NCBI RefSeq assembly: GCF_006757745.1
Contig: NZ_AP019740.1
Span: 310,001-374,000 of the forward strand
Direction: 5' to 3'
DNA: 64,000 nucleotides
Origin: Acinetobacter radioresistens DSM 6976 = NBRC 102413 = CIP 103788
GTDB lineage: Bacteria; Pseudomonadota; Gammaproteobacteria; Pseudomonadales; Moraxellaceae
A model generated the notes under the pieces. It saw only the letters and a list, made by a program, of their open reading frames with translations, was not told where the DNA came from and ran no database searches. The position numbers were made by a program, and so were the translations under genes. Shown here piece after piece: positions 37,969-46,926 of the stretch (within the stretch, counting starts at the first letter, position 1; each line of letters opens with the position of its first letter).

Positions 37969-38568
37969 GTGAGTAGTTGTTTATCTGGCCTGGTTTTAGG
38001 GTTCTCCTTGATTATGGCGATTGGGGCACAAAATGCCTTTGTGTTAAAACAGGGGTTGCTTCGTCAGCATGTATTTGCAGTAGCTCTAGTTTGTGCGCTG
38101 TCCGATGCACTACTGATTTCTCTTGGTGTTTTTGGCTTTGCCCATCTCTTAAGCCAGCAGGAAGGTCTCATTCAGGCGATGAAATGGTTTGGCGCCATTT
38201 TTCTGTTTGGTTACGGACTACGCAGTTTTTATCAGGCCTATAGAGCACAGGAAGGTTTACATGCTTCAAAACAGAAAACTGCTTCTCTGCGTCAGACTAT
38301 ACTGCTATGTTTAACTTTTTCCTGGCTTAATCCCCATGTTTATTTAGATACCGTGGTTCTGCTCGGATCAATCTCATCCCAGTATAGTAATAAGATGGCC
38401 TTTGCCAGCGGCGCAGTATCTGCATCCTTTATATTCTTTTTCAGTTTGGCTTTTGGTGCAAGATTATTGGAGCCCGTTTTTGAAAAGCCCAAGGCATGGA
38501 AAATTCTGGATATTATAATTGGCATGATTATGTGGCTAATTGCAGCTTCACTGATCGTTGAAGCCTGA
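37969..38568 (+). CDS. LysE/ArgO-family amino-acid exporter
   Basis: Proteins of this family export basic amino acids. The 199-residue sequence has about six hydrophobic helices and the family opening GLVLGFSLIMAIGAQNAFVLKQ-like pattern (residues 7-28, with IGAQNAFVLKQGL), and LTFSWLNPHVYLDTVVLLGS around 110-130, both diagnostic of LysE/ArgO. The start is GTG at 37969, six bases after the tusA stop, so the two are probably translated from one message. A strong terminator follows. Confidence 0.92.
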   Translation: MSSCLSGLVLGFSLIMAIGAQNAFVLKQGLLRQHVFAVALVCALSDALLISLGVFGFAHLLSQQEGLIQAMKWFGAIFLFGYGLRSFYQAYRAQEGLHASKQKTASLRQTILLCLTFSWLNPHVYLDTVVLLGSISSQYSNKMAFASGAVSASFIFFFSLAFGARLLEPVFEKPKAWKILDIIIGMIMWLIAASLIVEA

Positions 38569-38608
38569 TCTTTTCTATAAAAATATATACCTGTTATCAA
38601 TCTCTATA

Positions 38609-38636
38609 AAAAGCCCGCTTCATGAAGCGGGCTTTT
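38609..38636. terminator. Bidirectional terminator between the LysE-family and ETF-QO genes
   Basis: AAAAGCCCGCTTC and its complement GAAGCGGGCTTTT form an uninterrupted palindrome of 28 bases. The genes converge here, so it serves both. Confidence 0.92.
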
Positions 38637-38640
38637 CTTA

Positions 38641-40350
38641 TTACATATTTGGATAGTTAGGACCACCACCACCTTCCGGTGTTACCCATGTGATGTTCTG
38701 TGAAGGGTCCTTGATGTCACAGGTCTTGCAGTGCACACAGTTCGCTGCATTGATCTGGAACCGTGGTCCAGTCTCTTCCTGAACAATCTCGTAAACCCCG
38801 GCCGGACAGTAACGCTGTGCCGGCTCGTCATATTTCGGCAGGTTGACCTCAACCGGAATAGACGCATCAGCCAGCTTGAGGTGAGACGGCTGGTTTTCCT
38901 CATGTACCGTGTTGGATACAAAGACAGAAGACAGACGGTCAAAGGTCAGCTTGCCATCCGGTTTCGGATAGTTGGGCTTGAAGCTTTCTGCCTCTACAGT
39001 TTTCAGGGCCTTGAAGTCGGGCAGCAGGTCATGCAGGGTAAACGGAACCTTAAACACATTCTGGTCAATAAAGTTAAATGCACCGCCAATCCACTGGCCA
39101 AACTTGTGCATGGCCGGGCCAAAGTTACGGGAGCTGTACAGCTCTTCTTTCAGCCAGCTATGGTTGAACTTGTCGGTATAGGCAGTCAGTTCCTTTTCAA
39201 AGAAGTCTTCGCCTTCGGCCGCACGGGCATAGCCCACTTCACCACCTTTTTCTACACCGCGGGCAATCGCTTCAAATACCGCTTCACCGCAGAGCATGCC
39301 GGACTTCATGGCAGTGTGTGAACCCTTGATCTTGGCAAAGTTCAGGAAACCCGCATCATCACCGATGAGGCAGCCGCCCGGGAAGGTCAGCTTTGGCAAC
39401 GAGTTCAGGCCACCTTTGGTGACTGCACGCGCGCCATAAGAAATCCGCTTGCCGCCTTCGAGGTATTGTCTGATCAGGGGATGAGTCTTCCAGCGCTGCA
39501 TTTCAGCAAACGGGAACATATGCGGATTCTTGTACGACAGGTCGACAATCATGCCCAGCGTCACCTGGTTATTTTCGGCATGGTATAGCCACCAGCCCCC
39601 AGACGAACCGGTCTCTGACAACGGCCAGCCGGCACCGTGCATCACCAGACCCGGCTTGTGCTTGGCAGGATCAATTTCCCATAGCTCTTTAATACCGATG
39701 CCGTAGTGCTGCGGATCGGCATCTTTATCCAGGTTGAATTTCTGGATCAGGCGCTTGCCCAAATGGCCACGGCAGCCTTCGGCAAACAGGGTATATTTGG
39801 CCAGCAACTCGTAGCCTGGCATAAAGTTATGGGTTGGCTGTCCATCTTTGCCAATGCCCATGTCACCGGTCTGGATTCCGCGGACCGAACCATCTTCATG
39901 GTAGAGGATTTCTGATGCAGCAAAGCCCGGGAAGATCGAGACTTCCAGCTCCTCTGCCTTGGCACCCAGCCAGCGTACGATATTGCCCAGCGAGATGACG
40001 TAGTTGCCATCATTATGCATGGTTTTTGGTACCATCCAGTGCGGTGCTTCTTTGGAGGTGGTGTCAGAGAGCAGGAAAAAGGTTCTGTCTTCAGTCACGG
40101 GGACATTAAGCGGAGCACCGAGCTCTTTCCAGTCGGGGAAGAGTTCATTCATGGCCCGGGGTTCAAGTACAGCACCTGAAAGAATATGCGCACCAACTTC
40201 GGAACCTTTTTCGACGACACAAACGGAAAGATCGGGTAGGTTGTTTTCAATCGCCAGTTGACGGATGCGGATCGCAGCTGAAAGACCTGCAGGTCCTGCA
40301 CCAACGATCACTACGTCAAACTCCATCGATTCACGTTCGACGTGTTCCAT
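38641..40350 (-). CDS. Electron transfer flavoprotein-ubiquinone oxidoreductase
   Basis: ETF-QO passes electrons from ETF, reduced by acyl-CoA and amino-acid dehydrogenases, to ubiquinone at the inner membrane. The FAD-binding motif is DVVIVGAGPAGLSAAIRI near the N-terminus. The middle has GGCLIGDDAGFLNFAKIKGS, and the C-terminal 4Fe-4S ferredoxin region has CPAGVYEI and INAANCVHCKTCDIKDP. Length 569 is typical. GAGGAG lies seven bases before the start. The gene is visibly more GC-rich, with C- or G-ending codons, than flanking genes, and long antisense frames appear as a result. Transfer or gene conversion is possible. Confidence 0.96.
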   Translation of the reverse strand: MEHVERESMEFDVVIVGAGPAGLSAAIRIRQLAIENNLPDLSVCVVEKGSEVGAHILSGAVLEPRAMNELFPDWKELGAPLNVPVTEDRTFFLLSDTTSKEAPHWMVPKTMHNDGNYVISLGNIVRWLGAKAEELEVSIFPGFAASEILYHEDGSVRGIQTGDMGIGKDGQPTHNFMPGYELLAKYTLFAEGCRGHLGKRLIQKFNLDKDADPQHYGIGIKELWEIDPAKHKPGLVMHGAGWPLSETGSSGGWWLYHAENNQVTLGMIVDLSYKNPHMFPFAEMQRWKTHPLIRQYLEGGKRISYGARAVTKGGLNSLPKLTFPGGCLIGDDAGFLNFAKIKGSHTAMKSGMLCGEAVFEAIARGVEKGGEVGYARAAEGEDFFEKELTAYTDKFNHSWLKEELYSSRNFGPAMHKFGQWIGGAFNFIDQNVFKVPFTLHDLLPDFKALKTVEAESFKPNYPKPDGKLTFDRLSSVFVSNTVHEENQPSHLKLADASIPVEVNLPKYDEPAQRYCPAGVYEIVQEETGPRFQINAANCVHCKTCDIKDPSQNITWVTPEGGGGPNYPNM

Positions 40351-40541
40351 GTAGGACTCCTCATATCGCTAGGGGTGGCCACCGTAATCCTTGGAAAAAT
40401 TCGGCGCTGCCATGAGTGTTCTTGATTGTGAGACACAAATTGCATAACGTGTCTTAATATAGTTTGGGCTAGTATAGTTTCAAACCTTGATCAAGCCAAT
40501 TGGCTGAGTCGTATTAATTTCCCGTCAGCAAGGCATAAACC

Positions 40542-41153
40542 ATGGTAAAACAAAATAATTCGCTTGAAGAGCTGAAAGAATCGCCACAAAAAGATGATAA
40601 AAACTTACTGAGCATTGCACAATACATAAAAGATGCACAGCAAAGTCACAAAAGGTCAATTCCCCCGGTTGACCAGTGGCAGCCAAAGCGTTGTGGCAAA
40701 ATGGATTTAAGCGTAAAAGCCAATGGAGAATGGTGGCACGAAGGTCAACTGATTAAGAGACAGTCACTTTTAGACCTGTTTTCAAGTGTGCTCTGGAAAG
40801 AGAATGATCAGTTTTATTTAAAAACTCCGGCCGAGCAGATTGAGATTAAAGTAGAGGATGAACCGTTATTTGTTAATCAGGTGAACCAGATCAAGCTCAA
40901 TGGTAAACAATATATAGAGCTAACCACTACTAATCAGGATGTGGTAATTGTTGATGAAGACCATCCAATTTTTATGCGTGAATATGAGGGTGAGTTACGA
41001 CCTTATGTACATGTACGCTTTGGAATCAATGCCCTGATTCAGCGTCAAAGTTTCTATCATCTGGTTCAATATGGTGAACTTGAAGAAAATGCCGAGGGAA
41101 AGACTATTTTGCATCTACAAAGTGGTGATTTGCACTTGCAATTAGGCACCTGA
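40542..41153 (+). CDS. DUF1285 domain protein
   Basis: The 203-residue cytosolic protein matches DUF1285: WQPKRCGKMDLSVKANGEWW, then IKRQSLLDLFSSVLWKE, KVEDEPLFVNQV and HVRFGINALIQRQSFYHLVQ. The beta-rich fold of family members has been solved, but no reaction is established. The N-terminal ~45 residues are charged and probably disordered. AAGG precedes the start. It diverges from the ETF-QO gene and lies 45 bases before murI. Confidence 0.9.
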   Translation: MVKQNNSLEELKESPQKDDKNLLSIAQYIKDAQQSHKRSIPPVDQWQPKRCGKMDLSVKANGEWWHEGQLIKRQSLLDLFSSVLWKENDQFYLKTPAEQIEIKVEDEPLFVNQVNQIKLNGKQYIELTTTNQDVVIVDEDHPIFMREYEGELRPYVHVRFGINALIQRQSFYHLVQYGELEENAEGKTILHLQSGDLHLQLGT

Positions 41154-41198
41154 GGTTTAAGCTTTATAGCTGAATTTCCTGAACTGCTAATAACCCGC

Positions 41199-42068
41199 AT
41201 GACAGCCATACAGCCCCTTTATACTCTTGTTAACCCTATGCCACATGCGTCGCGGGATGCACCCATTGGGATCTTTGACTCGGGAATTGGCGGGCTGTCA
41301 GTAGCTCAGGAAATAGCCCGGCATTTGCCCAATGAACAGATATTATATTATGCCGATACTGCTCATGTTCCCTATGGCCCGCGGAGTGATCAAAATATCC
41401 GTGAGCTGACTGCACAGGCGATTGAATGGCTTTATTGCCAAGGCTGCAAAGCGGCAGTAGTGGCCTGTAATACTGCTTCAGCCTTCAGCTTGGATTACCT
41501 GCGTGAGCATTATGGGGAGTCTTTTCCGATTATTGGATTGGTACCTGCCTTAAAACCCGCAGTATTACAAAGCAAAACAAAAGTTGTAGCTGTTCTGGCT
41601 ACGCCGGCCACTTTTCGTGGAAACCTGATTAAAGATGTAATTGAACGTTTTGCCATGCCCACGGGAGTTAAAGTTTTACCTATTACCTGTCTGGAGCTGG
41701 TTCCGCTGGTTGAGCAAGGGCTTCAGATGAGCCAGCAGTGTCTGAATACGCTTAAGAAAATTTTGCAGCCTGTAGTTGAGCAGGGAGCAGATCATCTGGT
41801 GTTGGGTTGTACCCATTATCCTTTTCTAAAGCCGGCTATCCAGACTATATTCGGACAACAGCTTACTTTAGTTGATTCCGGACAGGCCGTGGCCCGACAA
41901 ACAGCCCGTATCCTGATAAAAAATGAACTGCTTGGTGAGCAGTCTTGTGAGTCTGAAACCCGGATTCAGTGTTATGTCAGTGGACACAATGCTGAGAATT
42001 TGAAACCTATCCTACAGCACTTAATTTCTCCTACATTGAGCTGGAGTGTTCAAAATCTGAAACTTTAA
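41199..42068 (+). CDS. murI: Glutamate racemase
   Basis: MurI makes D-glutamate for peptidoglycan. Both catalytic cysteine regions are present: VVACNTASA near 90 and LGCTHYPFLKPA near 205, with the N-terminal PIGIFDSGIGGLSVAQEI and YYADTAHVPYGPRS. Length 289 includes about 20 residues before the usual start. A second ATG at 41238 (MPHASRDAP) would fit the family better, but neither start has a good ribosome site. Confidence 0.96.
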   Translation: MTAIQPLYTLVNPMPHASRDAPIGIFDSGIGGLSVAQEIARHLPNEQILYYADTAHVPYGPRSDQNIRELTAQAIEWLYCQGCKAAVVACNTASAFSLDYLREHYGESFPIIGLVPALKPAVLQSKTKVVAVLATPATFRGNLIKDVIERFAMPTGVKVLPITCLELVPLVEQGLQMSQQCLNTLKKILQPVVEQGADHLVLGCTHYPFLKPAIQTIFGQQLTLVDSGQAVARQTARILIKNELLGEQSCESETRIQCYVSGHNAENLKPILQHLISPTLSWSVQNLKL

Positions 42069-42187
42069 GAAAGATTGTTGAATTTTTGGTAATTTTTTTA
42101 AATTTTATTGGGGAAATTAGCACTCTTGCTATAGTTTAATAAAGTAAGCTGAGCGAAGATAACTATTATGAAAAATGAGGACATGCC

Positions 42188-43216
42188 ATGCTCGATAAGC
42201 GTTATCAAGTATTCATATCGACCTCGGGTAGTGATATGCAACCTGAGCGCATCGTCTTGGCACAAACTCTGGTGGGGATGGGTTTTTTTTCTTGGGGCCT
42301 CGAGCAACGCACACCTTTGACCACAGCATTTGCCCGCCGGCAGATTGATGATTGTGATTATGTCGTAATTTTACTGGGTAGCCAGTATGGTGAGCAGTCT
42401 GTCTCTGGCGTGGGATATATGCACCTTGAATATATCTATGCAGTAAGCAAGCAGAAACCGATTATTGTCTTTATGCACGAGCAGCCAGAAGCACGTGCAC
42501 AAGAGTTGTATGACCAAAAACCAGAATTAAGAGAAAAATTTAAAGATTTCCGTAAACAGCTACAACAGGATATGGATCAGGTTTTCAGCTACCGAACTCT
42601 GCGTGATCTGGAAATGGCGGTGCGTCTGAATATGCCACAGATGCTTGAACGTTATCCCGTGGTAGGCTGGGTACGGCCGCAAAATACTCAGCGTTTGCAG
42701 GATGAAATTGACCAGCTCAAAGAAAAAATTGCCCAGCTAGAAACTGAAATGGGAACACGTGAACATGACCCATTGTTGGATTTGCCTAAAGTCGGCCCAC
42801 GCGAGATTTACACTTTTGAGTACCGGTTGCATGCTTATCAGGATGGTAATTTTAAAGAACTAAAGTTGCAGCGTAAATTATCTTGGGCACAACTGCTGGC
42901 AGTTCTGGGCAATACCTTCAAATCTCCTACTCCGGAAGAATATTTTTCTAAATCTTTAAATGAGTATTTAAATGATACCGGTTTGTCGGAAGCACGCCTT
43001 GAAATGCCACGTGCTCATGCCGTTGCACGTTCACAGATTAATATCCGTGCCTTGCACAATATTAAATTACAGATGCGTCAAAATGGTTGGATTATGCCTA
43101 GCGGCCGTGATGACCGACAGCGCATGTTATGGAAACTTACTCCTAAAGGCCAAAAACTGATTGAAAATCAGCATACAGATTTTGATCGTATTTACCAATA
43201 TGGTTCTAGGTATTAA
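42188..43216 (+). CDS. DUF4062 domain protein with C-terminal winged-helix-like region
   Basis: Residues 1-95 match DUF4062, a Rossmann-like domain related to TIR and nucleoside-processing folds: KRYQVFISTSGSDMQPERI, RQIDDCDYVVILLGSQYG and GYMHLEYIYAVSKQKPIIVF. A coiled coil (about 165-185, LQDEIDQLKEKIAQLETEM) links it to a C-terminal part with LHNIKLQMRQNGWI and MLWKLTPKGQKLIE, resembling a winged helix. DUF4062 is common in STAND and antiphage proteins, but here there is no NTPase or effector domain. GAGG lies eight bases upstream of the start. The role is unknown. Confidence 0.85.
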   Translation: MLDKRYQVFISTSGSDMQPERIVLAQTLVGMGFFSWGLEQRTPLTTAFARRQIDDCDYVVILLGSQYGEQSVSGVGYMHLEYIYAVSKQKPIIVFMHEQPEARAQELYDQKPELREKFKDFRKQLQQDMDQVFSYRTLRDLEMAVRLNMPQMLERYPVVGWVRPQNTQRLQDEIDQLKEKIAQLETEMGTREHDPLLDLPKVGPREIYTFEYRLHAYQDGNFKELKLQRKLSWAQLLAVLGNTFKSPTPEEYFSKSLNEYLNDTGLSEARLEMPRAHAVARSQINIRALHNIKLQMRQNGWIMPSGRDDRQRMLWKLTPKGQKLIENQHTDFDRIYQYGSRY

Positions 43217-43289
43217 TTAATTTTTAAGATATATAAAAAGCTGTTAAATTAACAAGATCATCGCTTTAGTCTACTTTGGAAAACCTGTT

Positions 43290-44303
43290 ATGACGCCTGC
43301 TTCTAAAGCTAAAGTCACAATTATTCTGGCCAATCTGGGTACTCCAGATGCACCTACTGTTCCAGCAGTACGCCGTTTTCTTAAACAGTTTTTGTCTGAT
43401 CAGCGTGTTATTGAGATTCCCAAACTGCTCTGGCAAGTCATCCTTAACCTTTTTGTACTGCCATTTCGTCCCAAGCGCGTAGCAAAAGCCTATGCCCAGG
43501 TATGGAATCAGGATTCTCCTATGCGTGAAGTCCTGTTTAAACAAGTTGAACAGATGCAAAGCCGTCTTGGTAGCGTATATCCACAGTTTGAACTCAAAAT
43601 CATACCTGCCATGACCTATGGTAACCCGGGTATTAATGAAGTTCTGGCTAAACTTCAGGCAGATCCACAAGATCATATACTTCTTTTTCCACTTTTCCCA
43701 CAATATTCGGCGACTTCTACCGCACCACTTTATGACGCAGTAGCCCGCTGGATACCCAAACAGCGTAATCTGCCGGGTCTGACTATTATCCGTGATTATT
43801 ATCAGCATCCCTTATTTATCGAATCACTGGCAAATAGTGTACGTGAGTTTCAATCTGTACATGGACGTGCTGAAAAACTATTAATGTCATTTCATGGAAT
43901 TCCACAGCCCTATGCCGATAAGGGCGACCCTTATGCAGAACGTTGCCGGATTACTGCACAGCGCTTAGCGAAAAGCCTGAATCTGCAGCCACATGAATGG
44001 GCCTGTAGTTTCCAGTCACGTTTTGGTAAACAGGAATGGATTAAGCCCTATACTGATGAGCTACTTGCACAGTGGGGTCAAGAAGGTGTGAAATCAGTTC
44101 AGGTCATGAGTCCTGCATTTTCTGCAGATTGTCTGGAGACCTTGGAAGAGCTGGCTATGGAAAATGCTGAAACATTTAAGCATGCAGGTGGTGCAGAATA
44201 TGCGTATATTCCGGCGCTGAATAATCGTGAAGACCATCTGGATTTGCTCACCAGTCTGGTTAAGGCTAATCTTGATACATTAACCCAAACCCTAGCCAAC
44301 TAG
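43290..44303 (+). CDS. hemH: Ferrochelatase
   Basis: HemH inserts ferrous iron into protoporphyrin IX, the last step of protoheme synthesis. The family pattern is clear: [54 protein letters not shown], the catalytic histidine in [19 protein letters not shown], and [19 protein letters not shown] with the conserved glutamate. Length 337 is normal for a proteobacterial enzyme. The next gene starts 23 bases downstream. Confidence 0.97.
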   Translation: MTPASKAKVTIILANLGTPDAPTVPAVRRFLKQFLSDQRVIEIPKLLWQVILNLFVLPFRPKRVAKAYAQVWNQDSPMREVLFKQVEQMQSRLGSVYPQFELKIIPAMTYGNPGINEVLAKLQADPQDHILLFPLFPQYSATSTAPLYDAVARWIPKQRNLPGLTIIRDYYQHPLFIESLANSVREFQSVHGRAEKLLMSFHGIPQPYADKGDPYAERCRITAQRLAKSLNLQPHEWACSFQSRFGKQEWIKPYTDELLAQWGQEGVKSVQVMSPAFSADCLETLEELAMENAETFKHAGGAEYAYIPALNNREDHLDLLTSLVKANLDTLTQTLAN

Positions 44304-44326
44304 TGCTATATAGCCAGAGGTATACC

Positions 44327-44971
44327 ATGTTGCAAGTCAAAATTGTTCCAGTTACTGCGTTTGCCCAGAACTGTTCCATTGTCTGGGATGCAGAAACTAA
44401 AGAAGCCATATTGATTGATGCGGGTGGCGATGCTGAAAAGCTAAAGGCAGAAGTCGAGGCATTGGGCATAAATGTTAAAGCACTGTGGCTGACACACGGT
44501 CATCTTGACCATGCCGGTGCAGTAGGAGAGCTGGCCAATACGTGGGATGTGCCGGTAATTGGACCGCATAAGGAAGACCAGTTCTGGCTCGATATGATTC
44601 AAGAAGTTTCCGCACGTTATGGTTTTCCTATACCGCAGCCTGTTAAGGTAGACCAATGGCTGGAAGGGGGCGAAACACTTAAACTGGGTAAAAATGAATT
44701 TGAGGTACGCTTCACACCCGGACATACACCAGGTCACGTAATTTTCTACAATGCACAGCATGGCCTGCTCTGGACGGGAGACGTGCTGTTTAAAGGTTCG
44801 ATTGGACGAACTGATTTTCCAAGGGGTAACCATCAGCAACTTCTGGATTCAATCCAGCGGGAGTGTTTTACTTTACCAGATGATACACAGTTTATCTGTG
44901 GCCATGGTCCGATGAGTACAATTAGTTTTGAAAAACAACATAACCCATTTTTAGCGGGTAAAGCAGGTTAA
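44327..44971 (+). CDS. MBL-fold metallohydrolase, glyoxalase II-like (YcbL type)
   Basis: The metal-binding motif THGHLDHAGAVGEL is present, with downstream histidine and aspartate ligands in FTPGHTPGHV, LLWTGDVLFKGSIGRTDFP and ICGHGPMSTI. This is the YcbL subgroup of glyoxalase II-like enzymes, which hydrolyse S-lactoylglutathione or related thioesters; the substrate is inferred. The start at 44327 has AGAGG upstream and gives 214 residues; eight extra upstream codons lack a ribosome site. Probably co-transcribed with hemH. Confidence 0.93.
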   Translation: MLQVKIVPVTAFAQNCSIVWDAETKEAILIDAGGDAEKLKAEVEALGINVKALWLTHGHLDHAGAVGELANTWDVPVIGPHKEDQFWLDMIQEVSARYGFPIPQPVKVDQWLEGGETLKLGKNEFEVRFTPGHTPGHVIFYNAQHGLLWTGDVLFKGSIGRTDFPRGNHQQLLDSIQRECFTLPDDTQFICGHGPMSTISFEKQHNPFLAGKAG

Positions 44972-44999
44972 TCAAGCCAAGAAAGAAGTAAGCTTCTGC

Positions 45000-45188
45000 T
45001 CACTTCTTTCTAAATGGATTGGCAAGAATCTGTTTAGTCTCTAGGCCAATGAGAACTGCAACTGTAGCAAATAAGACTGCAATTAAAATAAGTGTTGTGT
45101 CTAAGGCATATATACCTAAACCAATAAAAAATATAGCCAGCAATACAAAGATAAAAAATAGAATTTTAAGTAATTGATATAAAGACAT
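45000..45188 (-). CDS. Predicted 62-residue two-helix membrane protein
   Basis: The frame encodes two hydrophobic helices (about 7-29 and 32-49) and ends with a charged tail LANPFRKK, the shape of a small inner-membrane protein. I see no ribosome site before the ATG, and the flanking DNA to the right is long and very AT-rich. No family recognised. It converges on the MBL-fold gene. Confidence 0.5.
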   Translation of the reverse strand: MSLYQLLKILFFIFVLLAIFFIGLGIYALDTTLILIAVLFATVAVLIGLETKQILANPFRKK

Positions 45189-46012
45189 AACAAGGAGATA
45201 AAGTAAAGTTTCTAAAAGAGAAATTATGCATGTTATAACTTGAATTTAAATATATGTTTGGTTTTATTAAGAAAAGTATTGAATTAAAAAAGTAAATGTT
45301 TAATTTATAACCAGATGTTTAGAGTCTATTGAAATAACATAACTTTTTGTTTAAAAAGCTTAAAAGCATAGATTTTAGATATACAAAGTAGATACATTGT
45401 AAAAGTAAAATTAATTTTATGAAAATTGGTTAAACTTTTATTCCAGCTTTATCGCTACTTTTTAAGTAAAATTTAGGGAAGAAAAAGTATATAAAACGCA
45501 TATAAGTAACTTTTATAAAATATTTAATATAAGGAAACTTTATTATTATAAACTAGTTAAAGAATATAGTTTGAGCAATAGTATTAGCCAGTATTTATGA
45601 TAATCAATCTATAAGAGATTTAGCTTTTATCATGCATATCATCTTTATTCAAACTATACTCAAACAATATTTAAATTTTTAGGTCAGTATATTATAAATC
45701 TAAAAAATATAATCAGTAGAATGCTAAAGGTTTTTGGCAGTGAAATAATTCAAAAAGTAGAATATTTATCACTGCCTAAGCAAGTATTTAACTTGATTAT
45801 TAAGGTGGTAACTATTTTTAAGCAGTATTCATAAAAGCAGTAAACTTATAAATATTGATAAAAATTTATTCATTAATATCTGTTAGTTATTTTATACACT
45901 TGCTGGAGCAATATCATCCAAAATGTTAAAACTAAAAGAACAGAATTATAAGGGCGTACTGTAGGGCAGCTTGGCTTATATTAGTAACTCGACTGGCTGT
46001 ATGAGTTGATGC
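45189..46012. other. Very AT-rich gene-free stretch before yacG
   Basis: No convincing frame was found on either strand. The stretch is made largely of A/T runs. It contains nested inverted repeats at 45565-45658 and an 8-bp perfect inverted repeat GGCAGTGA/TCACTGCC at 45736-45776, neither followed by a T tract. It could hold an undetected RNA gene or be degraded sequence; nothing further can be claimed from the bases alone. Confidence 0.6.
45565..45658 (+). repeat. Nested inverted repeats in the AT-rich gap
   Basis: Three concentric pairs are found: outer TATAGTTTGA/TCAAACTATA (45565-45574 and 45649-45658), middle ATGATAA/TTATCAT (45597-45603 and 45627-45633), inner AATCT/AGATT (45606-45610 and 45616-45620). 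Together they could fold as one long hairpin. AT-rich DNA gives such pairs by chance more often, but concentric placement of three is notable. Confidence 0.5.
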
Positions 46013-46198
46013 TTAGTCATCTTCAAAACTGGAATCCTGTCGGCTGGGCGAATCCTGTGTTGGTACACGATATTCTTCATTGGCCCAAGCACCTAAATCA
46101 ATCATTTTACATCGTTCTGAACAAAAAGGCCGGAATTCATTATTTTCCCATGTGGCAGGTTTGCCACAGCGTGGGCAAGGGAAGGTACGCTGCTGCAT
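46013..46198 (-). CDS. yacG: DNA gyrase inhibitor / zinc-binding protein YacG
   Basis: YacG is a small zinc protein that binds GyrB and inhibits gyrase in E. coli. The 61 residues contain the four zinc cysteines as [12 protein letters not shown] and [19 protein letters not shown], both family signatures. The start at 46198 (MQQRTFPC) has AAAGGA nine bases upstream. A longer frame would add 56 residues overlapping the divergent methyltransferase gene and is not supported. It is not next to coaE or pilD as in other gammaproteobacteria. Confidence 0.93.
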   Translation of the reverse strand: MQQRTFPCPRCGKPATWENNEFRPFCSERCKMIDLGAWANEEYRVPTQDSPSRQDSSFEDD

Positions 46199-46293
46199 AA
46201 TCAATATCCTTTCAGTAGAGAGCCTAGGATTATTAGGCAAAGTAATCAGCTCTTGATAGACTTGTGTCAAATTCTCCATAGTTTGATGTGAAT

Positions 46294-46926
46294 ATGCCGA
46301 TTCGTCAATTTCAAGCCCATCGTATGCATGCGCCACGTGATTTTTCAGCGCTTGATCAGCAGACACTTTGTGTTGAAATCGGGGCAGGTAAAGGAAAACA
46401 CGCCTTATTATTTAGTGGTCAGTATCCTGAGCAGCGCTTGTTTGCCATTGAACGGACCCGGGAAAAATTTTTGGCCATGCAAAAGCAGCATCAGCTCGAA
46501 GGTCAACAAAATCTGACTCCTGTACATGCAGACGCTATTCCATGGATAGTTCATGCTCTGTATCCGGAGCAGGTTGAACAATTCTTTATTTTATATCCGA
46601 ATCCTGAACCGCATAATCCGGCACAACGCTGGGTAAATATGCCATTTTTTGAATTTTTACTGTCGCGTCTCAAGCCGGAAGGTACGATCACACTGGCCAG
46701 CAATATTCCTGAGTATATTGAGGAAGCTGAGCAGCAGTTACAGCAACTTTGGCAGTTGTCCTATGAAAAAGAACAGATTAGACCAGAGTCAGCACGCACA
46801 CATTTTGAAATCAAGTATCTCGAGCGTGGTGAATCATGCCAGCAATTGATAATTACCAAACATTGTGGTTATTCCACCCGTTTTGATGACTTTTTGCCAT
46901 TACAGGGAAAAAGTGATGTCGGCTAA
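46294..46926 (+). CDS. TrmB-like SAM-dependent methyltransferase, divergent
   Basis: The fold and first motifs match tRNA (guanine-46-N7) methyltransferase Trm[32 protein letters not shown] and [13 protein letters not shown]. At the position of TrmB's basic PDPWPK-RHxKRR signature this protein has [16 protein letters not shown], lacking most of the positive charge. It may thus be a paralogue with another substrate, and a canonical trmB elsewhere in the genome is expected. I take the ATG at 46294; a GTG two codons upstream is possible. The stop overlaps the next gene by 11 bases. Confidence 0.85.
   Translation: MPIRQFQAHRMHAPRDFSALDQQTLCVEIGAGKGKHALLFSGQYPEQRLFAIERTREKFLAMQKQHQLEGQQNLTPVHADAIPWIVHALYPEQVEQFFILYPNPEPHNPAQRWVNMPFFEFLLSRLKPEGTITLASNIPEYIEEAEQQLQQLWQLSYEKEQIRPESARTHFEIKYLERGESCQQLIITKHCGYSTRFDDFLPLQGKSDVG

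Noticed and set aside
38731..39321. 196-residue plus-strand frame
   Set aside because: It is antisense to the ETF-QO gene, where high GC at third positions removes stop codons from other frames.
43266..43808. 180-residue minus-strand frame
   Set aside because: It lies opposite the start of hemH, which has a full set of family motifs; the frame has no recognisable domain or ribosome site.
45736..45776. Inverted repeat GGCAGTGA/TCACTGCC as a terminator
   Set aside because: The loop is long and neither strand has a T tract after the stem.
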